From Lachnospiraceae bacterium (GTDB lineage: Bacteria; Bacillota; Clostridia; Lachnospirales; Lachnospiraceae): DNA of 36,554 nt. Location of the stretch: contig JAIECJ010000197.1 in the NCBI GenBank assembly GCA_029068555.1, forward strand, positions 1 to 36,554. Direction: 5' to 3'. The position numbers and the translations under genes are program-made. Each line of letters starts with the position of its first letter. Position 1 is the first letter of the stretch. Under the pieces are notes generated by a model. It did not search any database, was not told where the DNA came from, and saw only the letters and a list, made by a program, of their open reading frames with translations. Below, one piece after another: positions 25,079-33,722 of this stretch.

Positions 25079-26061
25079 ATAAAATGAAACATTGTTTTAT
25101 ATCGAAAGACAACGCGGAGCGTAATCTATTTCGGATGCGGATAAGGCACTGTGGTCCGCTAAACAGTAATAAAATAATATATTATATAGCAGAGAATAAT
25201 AAAAATCTTGGTTTCTTTGCAATGTATAGGTATTGGCTTGAATATCTGTATTTTGCTGATGTGTGTGGCTATATACCTGTGATAAATGTAGGATCTGAAT
25301 TTTCTTATGCAGATATGGAAAAAGTTAATGAAACAAGGAATCCATTTGAGTATTACTTTAATCAGCCTGCGTTAATAGGGGTAAAGAGTGCAAAAATGAG
25401 CCGTAATGTGATTAATGCTGATATTGTCCATCGACAGATGGTTGAGCTGATTTTTACTGGTAAATATTGCAATTATAAGGCAAACAAAAGATATATGAAT
25501 GCAATGGGGTATATTGTAAAAAAATATATGCGGTTTAATCAGTCTACATGGGAATATATTTCTATGGGAATGAATCAGCTAAATATTGATAAAGGTAAAA
25601 TCTTGGGAGTTCATATAAGAGGAACCGATTTTCGTGCCAGCTACAATAATCATCCGGTGTACATAACAGAGGAGGAATGCTTTAAGGAAATAGATGTATT
25701 GTTATATAAAAAGCCATATACCCGAATATTTGTTGCAACGGATGATAGCAGAATTTTAAAGCGTTTTGTGGAGAAGTATGAAAGACGGATTTGCTATTAT
25801 GATGACATAATACGAAGCGACAAAAACCAATCGGTTGCATTTAGTAAAAACAGCAGAAAGAATCATAAATATTTGCTGGGTTTAGAGGTAATAAGGGATA
25901 TGTATACATTGTCTGTGTGTTCAGGTTTGGTAGCAGGAGTGTCACAGGTAGCTATATGTGCGCATATCAATAAACTGGCAAGGGGAGAACATTATGAAGA
26001 TATAAAGATTATAGATAAAGGTTTGAACGACAACAGTCATATTTTCATGAGACATTCGTGA
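25075..26061 (+). CDS. GT23 / O-fucosyltransferase-like protein
   Basis: The 328-residue protein has GVHIRGTDFR (H180-D185), the HxRxTD-type motif of the fucosyltransferase superfamily that includes NodZ, FUT8 and POFUT, followed by IFVATDDSRIL, which matches the second donor motif of that group. The arginine of the motif contacts the GDP-fucose phosphates in known structures. There is no membrane span or signal peptide. It is therefore a candidate alpha-fucosyltransferase or related GDP-deoxysugar transferase. AGAGGAA lies eight bases upstream. Its last bases overlap a GTG alternative start of the next gene. Confidence 0.72.
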   Translation: MNKMKHCFISKDNAERNLFRMRIRHCGPLNSNKIIYYIAENNKNLGFFAMYRYWLEYLYFADVCGYIPVINVGSEFSYADMEKVNETRNPFEYYFNQPALIGVKSAKMSRNVINADIVHRQMVELIFTGKYCNYKANKRYMNAMGYIVKKYMRFNQSTWEYISMGMNQLNIDKGKILGVHIRGTDFRASYNNHPVYITEEECFKEIDVLLYKKPYTRIFVATDDSRILKRFVEKYERRICYYDDIIRSDKNQSVAFSKNSRKNHKYLLGLEVIRDMYTLSVCSGLVAGVSQVAICAHINKLARGEHYEDIKIIDKGLNDNSHIFMRHS

Positions 26062-26069
26062 GGGGAAAA

Positions 26070-27119
26070 ATGAGAAAATTACTAGTCTGGGGAATAGGGA
26101 ACTATGCCAGAAGATTTATAGAGAATCAGTGCAATGAAGAAATCATTGGCTTTATTGAAACAAATAAATCAACAGATACATATATGGGTAAACCGGTATA
26201 TGACAGCAGGGAAATACCGGATGGAATTGATTATATAATCATAGCAAATTCATATGCGACTGAAATATATAATTGGTGTCTGCGGCTGAAAATTGATACG
26301 ACGAAACTGATTTTTCTGTACGGAGTAAAACAACAGATGGGATGCACAGATTCACACATAATAAAGTCGGTACTGTCTAATGCAAACTATACTATATACT
26401 GTGCAGAATTTGGGATAATAGACCAGACATTTGTAAAATCAGATGCAGAAGAATATCAAATGCTCAATAGACGTTCAAATTTTGCAATACAAGAACAGTA
26501 TATGTGGCCGATTATAGTAGACAAATATGCTCCGGCAGGGAGAATCCAAAATTATTTCTGGCAGGATTTATGGGCTGCAAGGTTAGTCATAAAATCAGGA
26601 ATAAAGAATCACTTTGATATTGGTTCAAGACTGGATGGATTTATTGCACATCTTTTAGCTGCACAAATAGATGTAACAATGATAGATATCCGTAAATTTC
26701 CGGGAGAAGTGGAGCATCTACATGCAATAGTTGATGATGCGACAACACTTCATCAGATACCGGATGAGAGTATAGGAAGTATGTCGGCACTCTGTTCTTT
26801 GGAACATTTCGGGCTTGGAAGGTACGGGGATCCCATTGATCCGGAAGCCTGTTTTAAATGTTTTGAAAATATTCAAAAAAAGTTAAAAAAAGGTGGGAGG
26901 CTATATCTTTCTTTGCCGATTGGCAAAGAAAGAGTAGAGTTTAATGCACACAGAGTTTTTTATGCCAGAACAGTGGCAGAATGTTTTCATACATTACATT
27001 TGGCAGAATTTTCTTGTACCGCGGAGGGGAAGATTGAATATAATGTGGACATACATAAATATGATAATGATTCACATAATGGCGAGTGGCGGTACGGATT
27101 ATTTTCTTTTATAAAGTAA
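26070..27119 (+). CDS. DUF268 protein with N-terminal Rossmann-like module
   Basis: Residues 1-95 are the recurrent module (RKLLVWGIGNYARRFIENQC, then YIIIANSYATEIYNWCL). From about residue 105 the protein matches DUF268 (PF03269), a methyltransferase-like fold: HFDIGSRLDGFIAHLLAA, DVTMIDIRKFPGE, CSLEHFGLGRYGDPIDPEA and GGRLYLSLPIGKERVEFNAHRVFY. Function is unknown in the family, although it is common in glycan loci. The ATG at 26070 has AGGGG close upstream; a GTG at 26058 overlapping the preceding stop is an alternative start. Confidence 0.82.
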   Translation: MRKLLVWGIGNYARRFIENQCNEEIIGFIETNKSTDTYMGKPVYDSREIPDGIDYIIIANSYATEIYNWCLRLKIDTTKLIFLYGVKQQMGCTDSHIIKSVLSNANYTIYCAEFGIIDQTFVKSDAEEYQMLNRRSNFAIQEQYMWPIIVDKYAPAGRIQNYFWQDLWAARLVIKSGIKNHFDIGSRLDGFIAHLLAAQIDVTMIDIRKFPGEVEHLHAIVDDATTLHQIPDESIGSMSALCSLEHFGLGRYGDPIDPEACFKCFENIQKKLKKGGRLYLSLPIGKERVEFNAHRVFYARTVAECFHTLHLAEFSCTAEGKIEYNVDIHKYDNDSHNGEWRYGLFSFIK

Positions 27120-27183
27120 ATAGGCATGAATGCCAGTGACAGAAGTGTATATCCGTTTTTTGCATAAGGAGGCTTTAAATAAG

Positions 27184-27660
27184 ATGAATAAACAGGCAAT
27201 TTCGATTTTATCAGCGTTAGCAGGAGCACTAGCAGGGGTAGGAATAGTGGGAAAAGTATCAGTGGGCAGGAGTCAAAGAATTCAGTCCATGTCTGACAAG
27301 CATTTGGCATTATTTCTTATGATGAACCAGTGGGTAAAAGTAAAACAGGACGGAAAGAATCTTTCTACATATTTTGAAAAGAATGGGTATAAAAAAGTTG
27401 CGATATATGGAATGAGTTATGTGGGCGGAACACTGGCTGATGAACTCAAAAACACGAATGTAGTTGTAGCATATGGGATTGATAAAAAAGCTGACTCTGT
27501 TTATTCCGATGTGGACATTGTATCTATGGAAGATGAATTAGAAGCAGTGGATGCTGTTGTAGTTACAGCAATAACCTTTTTTGATGAGATAGAGGAGCAG
27601 CTTTCCAGAAAAATAAAATGTCCGATTATTTCACTGGAAGATATACTATACGAAATATAA
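27184..27660 (+). CDS. Membrane-anchored stand-alone Rossmann-like module protein
   Basis: The 158-residue protein starts with a hydrophobic, glycine-rich segment (about residues 5-24, LSALAGALAGVGIVG) that looks like a membrane anchor. From residue about 70 it is the recurrent module alone: KKVAIYGMSYVGGTLADEL through VDAVVVTAITFFDEI. No catalytic domain is attached. AAGGAGG lies 11 bases before the ATG at 27184; the frame is open back to 27130 without such a site. It could tether or organise the module-bearing enzymes at the membrane, but this is only inference. Confidence 0.68.
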   Translation: MNKQAISILSALAGALAGVGIVGKVSVGRSQRIQSMSDKHLALFLMMNQWVKVKQDGKNLSTYFEKNGYKKVAIYGMSYVGGTLADELKNTNVVVAYGIDKKADSVYSDVDIVSMEDELEAVDAVVVTAITFFDEIEEQLSRKIKCPIISLEDILYEI

Positions 27661-27703
27661 ATATTGAAAGTGGCGATGTTAAAGGAAAGGTACTAGGAGT
27701 TGT

Positions 27704-28585
27704 ATGAACATTGTAAGAATATCAGATGGATTAGGAAACCAGATGTTTCAGTATGCGTTTGCAAGAAAAATCAGCGTGACAACTGGACATAAAGTGTATC
27801 TTGACACACGGTTTATTAACAATGAAGACTTGATCGGGAAAGAGAAGAACTCCTATTTCAAAAAGAAATTGGCATATCGTGAGTATGGGCTATTACATTT
27901 TAATATTAAGCTTCCGGTAGCGGATGGCAGGGTGCTTATTCCATGGAAATATATAGAGCAGTCAGGGTATCTACAACAGGCTGTTTATGGTCTGGCAAAC
28001 CAGGGCTTTTGGTTATGGAAGTATAAGAGAGAGAATTTTAATTTTGAAAGGGAACTTTCATGGGTGGACAGAATGCTGCCGACATACTATCAAGGATATT
28101 TTTTTGATTTAAAATATTATGATGACATTAAGTTAGTTTTGCAGCACGAATTCTCACTGAAAGATAAAGTAAAACTTCCGCGGGAGTTACGGGATATTTT
28201 AAGCAAAAAAAATACAGTTTCGCTACATATACGAAGAGGGGACTTCTTAAAGCTTAACCGTGATATAAGTGAATCGGCATATTATAGAAAGGCAGTTCAG
28301 ATAATTCAAAAAAAGATAGTGAATCCGATATTTTTAATATTTTCGGATGATATCAGCTGGGTTAAAGAAAATATGAAAATACATGACGAAAAAATATATC
28401 TCAGCGGAATGGGATTTAATGATTATGAGGAGTTTGCCATTATGAAACATTGTAGCCACAATATTATAGCCAATAGTACATTTAGTTATTGGGCTGCATA
28501 CTTAAATTCAAAGAAAGATAAAATAGTCATTTGTCCAAAACATTGGCGAAACAGTATTATCCCTAAAGAATGGATTCAATGTTAG
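27704..28585 (+). CDS. GT11 alpha-1,2-fucosyltransferase
   Basis: The 293-residue protein opens with MNIVRISDGLGNQMFQYAFAR, the GT11 signature (GLGNQMFQ at 9-16). HIRRGD at 175-180 is the GDP-fucose-binding HxRRxD motif. FLIFSDDISWVKENM and EFAIMKHCSHNIIANSTFSYWAAYL complete the family pattern. It is expected to add fucose in alpha-1,2 linkage in the cytoplasm. GDP-fucose synthesis genes are not in the window. AGGAG lies before the ATG. No Rossmann-like extra module is attached. Confidence 0.93.
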   Translation: MNIVRISDGLGNQMFQYAFARKISVTTGHKVYLDTRFINNEDLIGKEKNSYFKKKLAYREYGLLHFNIKLPVADGRVLIPWKYIEQSGYLQQAVYGLANQGFWLWKYKRENFNFERELSWVDRMLPTYYQGYFFDLKYYDDIKLVLQHEFSLKDKVKLPRELRDILSKKNTVSLHIRRGDFLKLNRDISESAYYRKAVQIIQKKIVNPIFLIFSDDISWVKENMKIHDEKIYLSGMGFNDYEEFAIMKHCSHNIIANSTFSYWAAYLNSKKDKIVICPKHWRNSIIPKEWIQC

Positions 28586-28610
28586 TAAATATTATATGGA
28601 GAGCAAGTAT

Positions 28611-29870
28611 ATGCAAAATGAGTTGGTATCAGTAATCGTTCCATCATTCAATGCTGAATTATTTATTGGAGATTGTCTGGATAGTTTGATAAATCAGACT
28701 TACTCTGCCCTTGAAATAATATGTGTGGATGATGGTTCAGTTGATAGTACTTACCATATATTGCAAAAATACCAGTCAAAGGACAGAAGAATAAAATTAT
28801 TAAAACAGAATAATAAATTTGCAGGTGTTGCACGCAATTGTGGAATCAGGGAAGCAAAAGGGAAGTATCTGCTTTTTGTTGATGCAGATGATTTCTGCAG
28901 ACTGGACATGGTTGAAACACTGGTAAAAAAAGCAGAGTCAGATCAAACGGATATTTTGATATTTGATTTGATGCGATATGATAATAGGAGCAAAAAGGCT
29001 GTTGAAGATTCGTGGACAAGTGTGTACCCAGAGCATTTTGGAGAAGGTGTCAAAGGAGCGGTCGATATAAAAGATACTATTTTTCAAATTACGTCCTCTG
29101 GACCTATGAATAAACTTTTTTTGCGTGAGTTTATTATCACTAATGAAATTTGGTTTCAATCAATTCCAAGGACAAATGATTTGTTTTTTGTGTATACAGC
29201 TATGACATATGCGAAGCGCATTGCTATATTAAATCAGAAACTGCAATATTATAGGATAAATAATTCAAGCAGCCTTCAGGCTACAAATGACAAAACTCCA
29301 CTGTGCTTTTTGGAAGCGCTGCAGGGATTAAAAGACAATCTGGTAAATCGTGGTGTATACGAATGGTACAAAGCTAGCTATACTGAAATGGCAGTAGCTG
29401 TTTCCATGTTTAATCTTGCTGCTCAAAAAAGTGAGGATACATATATTCAGGTAATGGATGCAATTTGGCACAGAATTGAGAAGCCTGATATAGGTCTGTG
29501 CAGTGTGCAGGCTGGGAGACTTGAACTGCTAATTCAGCAGGGAGTAAGGGTTATTATTTATGGTGCAGGCAAACTTGCTGAGGTGTTTGTAAAATACCTA
29601 TTGTTTATTAAACATATAAATAAGGAAAGAATAAAAATTGTAGTCACACAAAGATCGCATATTCAAAATGTACTATGTGGAATTAGTGTAAAAGTGTTAA
29701 GCGAACTGACTGAGGAGGATGAAATGTCTGCTTATGTGGTAGCTGTAGATAATAAAGGAGTTCAATGCGAAATGATAAAAAATTTGCAGATAAAAGGGAT
29801 TGACACTATTACTGCAATAGATTTTAAGTGTATGTTGGCATTGCTCGGAATGAGGAAGACACCCTGCTAA
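28611..29870 (+). CDS. GT2 glycosyltransferase with C-terminal Rossmann-like module
   Basis: This 419-residue protein has a family 2 catalytic domain (LVSVIVPSFNAELFIGDCL, VDDGSVDST at 39-47, DADD at 91-94). Residues about 311-410 form the recurrent module (VRVIIYGAGKLAEVFVKYLL, then MSAYVVAVDNKGVQCEM). The chosen ATG at 28611 has GGAGAG seven bases upstream; an ATG at 28596 is in frame but without a site. A decayed copy of the same type of module begins just downstream at 29904. Confidence 0.85.
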   Translation: MQNELVSVIVPSFNAELFIGDCLDSLINQTYSALEIICVDDGSVDSTYHILQKYQSKDRRIKLLKQNNKFAGVARNCGIREAKGKYLLFVDADDFCRLDMVETLVKKAESDQTDILIFDLMRYDNRSKKAVEDSWTSVYPEHFGEGVKGAVDIKDTIFQITSSGPMNKLFLREFIITNEIWFQSIPRTNDLFFVYTAMTYAKRIAILNQKLQYYRINNSSSLQATNDKTPLCFLEALQGLKDNLVNRGVYEWYKASYTEMAVAVSMFNLAAQKSEDTYIQVMDAIWHRIEKPDIGLCSVQAGRLELLIQQGVRVIIYGAGKLAEVFVKYLLFIKHINKERIKIVVTQRSHIQNVLCGISVKVLSELTEEDEMSAYVVAVDNKGVQCEMIKNLQIKGIDTITAIDFKCMLALLGMRKTPC

Positions 29871-29903
29871 AAATATTTGGTTATAGTAAATGGGGAACTA
29901 AGG

Positions 29904-30044
29904 ATGGACAAAGTTATAATTTATGGGATTGGAAATGATGGTAAATGCATTCTGGAAATTGTGCATGATATTCAGGGGAACAGGGATAAAATGGTTTTAG
30001 AGCATTTTCAAACACGCTTTAGTATTCCATCAGACAAAATATAG
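29904..30044 (+). pseudogene. Truncated Rossmann-module gene interrupted by a family B element end
   Basis: A 46-codon frame starts with VIIYGIGNDGKCILEIVHD, clearly the first strand, glycine loop and helix of the module found elsewhere in this cluster, with the residue pattern of the N-terminal type. The similarity stops at about residue 30, exactly where the sequence becomes a family B element end (29998-30021), and a stop codon follows. The rest of the gene, perhaps a methyltransferase or glycosyltransferase, appears lost. Confidence 0.7.
29998..30021 (+). mobile_element. Fragment of a family B element end
   Basis: The bases read TAGAGC followed by ATTTTCAAACACGCTTTA, close to the right end of the family B element at 4113-4278. 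TAGAGC may be the start of the left end with the interior deleted. It lies inside the decayed module gene. Confidence 0.6.
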
Positions 30045-30079
30045 AGTTGTGGACTGTATGGTCCGTGCCAGTACCAGGC

Positions 30080-30120
30080 AAAATTTCGACGGCGATGCGG
30101 TGGCATCGTCTGGAAATTTT
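30080..30120 (+). other. Imperfect hairpin between decayed gene and methyltransferase
   Basis: AAAATTTC (30080-30087) pairs with GAAATTTT (30113-30120), and CGATGC (30093-30098) with GCATCG (30103-30108). The remaining bases pair poorly. It may be a terminator or interior of a lost repeat. No open frame is convincing between 30045 and 30242. Confidence 0.4.
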
Positions 30121-30242
30121 ACGACGCAATGATGCGAAACAGGAAGTTCACGATTCTAATATCTGACCGGATGGAGTAATATAGAAAAGTGATAAATGGG
30201 ATTGATACCAGAGGACATTGTAAGGATATTGGAGAAAGATAT

Positions 30243-31115
30243 ATGATGAAAAGAATAATTGTATGGGGAACGGGAATGTACTTTGAAGAACTATGCGAAA
30301 GAGGGTGCATAGAAGGATTTGAAATTCTGGCATTTTGCGATAATGATTCAAAAAAGCATGGACAGCTATTTCACGAAAAGGAAATCATTGCGCCAGATGA
30401 GATTAAAGAGAGATATTTTGATGCGATATACATAGCCAGTTTGACATATTATGAAGAAATAAAAATGCAGATTTTAAGGGAAAAGCTTGCCCCAGAGAGT
30501 AAAATCAAGTCATTTATTCCCATAAAAGATAAATATGAGGGGGAACTGGCATTCTGGTCTGCTGTCTTTAAAAAGGAAGGGAATCATTTTAGCAATACAT
30601 TATACAAAAAACGTATGCTCGAAGTAGCAGGGGAGGAAGACGATTCCTTTTGGACAGATAAAGTCGTTGTTGATTTTGGCTGTGGTCCAAGGGGAAGTCT
30701 TGCATGGACAAAAACTCCGGCGGTAAAAATTGGTGTAGATGTATTGGCTGCGAGATACTTGGAGAAGTTTGGAGATGAATTAGTCCGGCAGGATATGGTG
30801 TATGTAACGTGTAGTGAGGACAGGATTCCTATTCCTGATAATTATGCAGACTGGCTGATCACGATTAATTCTTTGGATCACGTTGACAATCTTGATAAGA
30901 TGGCGAGTGAACTGATTAGAATATTGAAACCAGGTGGAAGTATTTTGGGAAGCTTTAATTTGAATGAGCCTGTTACAGAATGTGAGCCCCAGACATTGAC
31001 AGAAGAAATTTTAGAAGAAAAATTGTTGTCTCATTTTGATATTGTAAGCCGGCGGATTGTCAAGATGGAAGACATTAGAAAAGAAATGCTTTATGTCAGG
31101 GCAGTGAAAGGATGA
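30243..31115 (+). CDS. SAM methyltransferase with N-terminal Rossmann-like module
   Basis: The 290-residue protein begins with the recurrent module (MKRIIVWGTGMYFEELC to AIYIASLTYYEEIKMQIL, residues 2-95). A class I methyltransferase domain follows: VVVDFGCGPRGS at about 140-151, GVDVLAARYLEKFG, DWLITINSLDHVDN and LKPGGSILGSFNL. It is the third domain context, after FkbM and DUF268, in which the module precedes a methyltransferase-like fold. The ATG at 30243 has GGAG eight bases upstream. The end overlaps the next GT2 gene by four bases (ATGA). Confidence 0.83.
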   Translation: MMKRIIVWGTGMYFEELCERGCIEGFEILAFCDNDSKKHGQLFHEKEIIAPDEIKERYFDAIYIASLTYYEEIKMQILREKLAPESKIKSFIPIKDKYEGELAFWSAVFKKEGNHFSNTLYKKRMLEVAGEEDDSFWTDKVVVDFGCGPRGSLAWTKTPAVKIGVDVLAARYLEKFGDELVRQDMVYVTCSEDRIPIPDNYADWLITINSLDHVDNLDKMASELIRILKPGGSILGSFNLNEPVTECEPQTLTEEILEEKLLSHFDIVSRRIVKMEDIRKEMLYVRAVKG

Positions 31116-32329
31116 AGTTCATTGAGCGGAAGAAATTGCCGCAAATTAGTGTGATTGTTCCTGTCTATAATATTGAAAAGTATCTTTGCCAATGTATAGA
31201 CAGTATTCAAAAACAGACTTATTCAAATCTTGAAATTATTTTGGTCGATGATGGTTCTGTTGACCAGAGTGGTATGATATGTGATAAATATGCTTTGGCG
31301 GACAGTAGAATTCGTGTGATTCACAAACAGAATAGAGGGCTGGTAAGTGCGCGTAAGGCAGGAGTAAATATTGCCGTTGGAGAATATATAGCTTTTGTGG
31401 ATGGTGATGACTGGATTGAATTGGACACTTACCAGAGCTTGATTGAAAATGGCAGAGAGGCAGATATTATTGCCTTTGCTTGTTATGAGGAGTACGGGGA
31501 TTATCAAAGTGTTAGAAAAAATAATGTAAAAGAAGGTTTATATGTTTCGGAAAGCGAGAGAGGCTTAATCTATGAAACAATGCTCATGGATACTCACTTT
31601 TATGAATTTGGACTTATGGCCTCTTTGTGGAGCAAACTGATCCGCAAAGATATTATTGTGAAAAATCAAAATAAAGTTAGCGATCAGATCAGTTATGGCG
31701 AAGATGTAGCATGTACATTTCCGTGTCTATTGGATGCAACAACGATATGCGTGACGAATATGCCGCTTTACCATTATCGGCAGAGACAGGGGTCTATTGT
31801 AAAAAGCAGCGCAAAAGTGCCGCGGAGTAATTTCATCAATATATACAGTCTGTTACTAGGGAAATTTGAATCTGTTCCATTGTATAATGATGTGCTGAAG
31901 ATGCAGCTTTATTTCTATATGTGGTTTATCCTGCTGGCAAAATCATATGGTGATTTGGGAACAGGGATGGCACTCATACCCTTTTTAAAGGTCCGTTCTG
32001 GGATGAAGATAATCATATATGGTGCAGGGACATTTGGCAGAGCGGTAAGGGAATACTGTGATAAGTCACAGAGCATCAAAGTAGTGGGCTGGGCAGACCT
32101 TCATTACATGACATACCGTGGTCATGGACTGGATGTTACAAGTATTGATGAGCTGCAAAATTTAGAATTTGATGTGGTGATAATCGCGGTATTAAATGAA
32201 AAGACTGCGGAGAAGATAAAGGAGGATTTCGTAAAAAAAGGAATTTCGGAGGAACGAATAGACTGGGCAAAGAAGAGTGTACTAGGCATGATACAGCTAC
32301 CCGACTGGGTTACAAGGCGGAGGGATTGA
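31112..32329 (+). CDS. GT2 glycosyltransferase with C-terminal Rossmann-like module
   Basis: The 405-residue protein has ISVIVPVYNIEKYLCQCIDS, VDDGSVDQS at 45-53 and DGDD at 97-100 of the family 2 fold, with a helical middle part. Residues about 298-395 are the recurrent module (MKIIIYGAGTFGRAVREYC through DVVIIAVLNEKTAEKI). It shows the same order, GT2 then module, as the genes at 18690 and 28611. It is translationally coupled to the preceding methyltransferase (ATGA overlap). Confidence 0.86.
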   Translation: MKFIERKKLPQISVIVPVYNIEKYLCQCIDSIQKQTYSNLEIILVDDGSVDQSGMICDKYALADSRIRVIHKQNRGLVSARKAGVNIAVGEYIAFVDGDDWIELDTYQSLIENGREADIIAFACYEEYGDYQSVRKNNVKEGLYVSESERGLIYETMLMDTHFYEFGLMASLWSKLIRKDIIVKNQNKVSDQISYGEDVACTFPCLLDATTICVTNMPLYHYRQRQGSIVKSSAKVPRSNFINIYSLLLGKFESVPLYNDVLKMQLYFYMWFILLAKSYGDLGTGMALIPFLKVRSGMKIIIYGAGTFGRAVREYCDKSQSIKVVGWADLHYMTYRGHGLDVTSIDELQNLEFDVVIIAVLNEKTAEKIKEDFVKKGISEERIDWAKKSVLGMIQLPDWVTRRRD

Positions 32330-32333
32330 ATTG

Positions 32334-33722
32334 ATGAGCACGCGCATACTTTTTGGTGCAGGCGTATATGCGAAAAAATATAAGGCACTGCTTGAGTATC
32401 TGGATATGGATTTTGATTATTTTACAGACAACGATGCCTCGAAATGGGGGACGTTTCTTTATGGGAAGAAAGTCATTGCGCCAAATGTACTAAAAACATT
32501 TCCCCAATGCAGCATCATTATTTCGAGTACCCATGAGAAAGCTATCAGAGACCAACTTGCGGGGATGGGTATGGATGGCGGCATCGTGGATCTGGGTGTA
32601 CTGTATGGCTTATGTGAAAAGCGGATGTCTGGAAGTGTCTGTAGTCATTCTGCCGCTGATAGTGGAAAAACAATCCTGGTTGACATGTATGAGGGCATTG
32701 GATGGGGCGGGACGGAGCTCTGGGCGGCAAATCTGGCAGAGGGACTTAGGGATGCGGGGTATAATGCCGCCTTGTTGGGCTGTACAGGGCAGCCTGCACT
32801 AGAGGAACAGTATGAGGCTATGGTGAGACGCATACCGGAAGAAAATACAATCATGCAGATGGTCAGGTACATGGAGGGCAGGATGCCATTTATCTTTATT
32901 AACAATTTTGCAGGCTGTGCATTTATGGCGGCATCCATTGTAAAGCGCAAATATCCTGGCCTTGTAAAGATCGTGTCAGTAATCCACAGTGACAGCAGGA
33001 GCCTCTTTGATGCATATATGATGTTGGGAAAGTATATGGATAAAATATTTTGTGTGAGCAGCCAGATACGGGACCACATGCAGGAGCTGTACGGTTTTGA
33101 CCATGGTTCGTATTATACAAGGGAGCAGCCGGTAGGGATGGACATGTCATGGAGACGAAAGATAAATGCATCCGGTGCACTGCGGATTGGATATGCGGCA
33201 AGGCTTGTGAAACAGGCGAAGCGTGCAGACCTACTTATGGATTTGATCGGCCTTTTGGAGAAAAAGGGTATGGACTATATTTTCCAGATTGCAGGCGAAG
33301 GGGAATGTTCCGGGCTGATTGGACAGTTCATATCCAGAAAAAGGCTGCAGGATAAGGTACAGCTGATGGGCAGACTGCCCAAAAGCCAGATGGACGTTTT
33401 CTGGAAAGGTCAGGATGTCTTTGTCAATGTTTCGGAGTATGAGGGGACGAGCCTTTCCATGCTGGAAGCAATGGGATATGGATGCGTGCCTGTGGTTACG
33501 GATGTAAGTGGTGCAAGAGAATTTATCAGCCAGGAAAAAAATGGCTGTATTTGTGATGTCGGTAACATGGAAAGGATTGCAGACTGTATTGCAATGCTGG
33601 CGGACAACAGGGAGCTGCTAAAAATATATGGTGATAAATGCCGCAGGATAGTACAGGAGCGGTGTAATCCCAAAGAATATATTAAATATTGGATAGAGGA
33701 AGTGTTGGGGGACTGGATATGA
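32334..33722 (+). CDS. GT4 glycosyltransferase with N-terminal Rossmann-like module
   Basis: Residues 1-95 are the recurrent module (TRILFGAGVYAKKYKALLEYL through CSIIISSTHEKAIRDQL). Residues about 110-462 are a family 4 GT-B enzyme with a glycine-rich N-terminal strand (IGWGGTELWAANLA), RIGYAARLVKQAKRADLL, and the donor-site VNVSEYEGTSLSMLEAMG. The ATG at 32334 has GGAGGG nine bases upstream; a TTG at 32331 is less likely. The gene is at the right border of the AT-rich cassette and its own DNA is already less AT-rich than the genes to its left. Its stop overlaps the start of the epimerase gene. Confidence 0.86.
   Translation: MSTRILFGAGVYAKKYKALLEYLDMDFDYFTDNDASKWGTFLYGKKVIAPNVLKTFPQCSIIISSTHEKAIRDQLAGMGMDGGIVDLGVLYGLCEKRMSGSVCSHSAADSGKTILVDMYEGIGWGGTELWAANLAEGLRDAGYNAALLGCTGQPALEEQYEAMVRRIPEENTIMQMVRYMEGRMPFIFINNFAGCAFMAASIVKRKYPGLVKIVSVIHSDSRSLFDAYMMLGKYMDKIFCVSSQIRDHMQELYGFDHGSYYTREQPVGMDMSWRRKINASGALRIGYAARLVKQAKRADLLMDLIGLLEKKGMDYIFQIAGEGECSGLIGQFISRKRLQDKVQLMGRLPKSQMDVFWKGQDVFVNVSEYEGTSLSMLEAMGYGCVPVVTDVSGAREFISQEKNGCICDVGNMERIADCIAMLADNRELLKIYGDKCRRIVQERCNPKEYIKYWIEEVLGDWI

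Noticed and set aside
30080-30120. Hairpin read as a definite intrinsic terminator
   Set aside because: The middle of the stem is poorly paired and only four T follow; it may equally be leftover repeat DNA, so it is listed without a functional claim.
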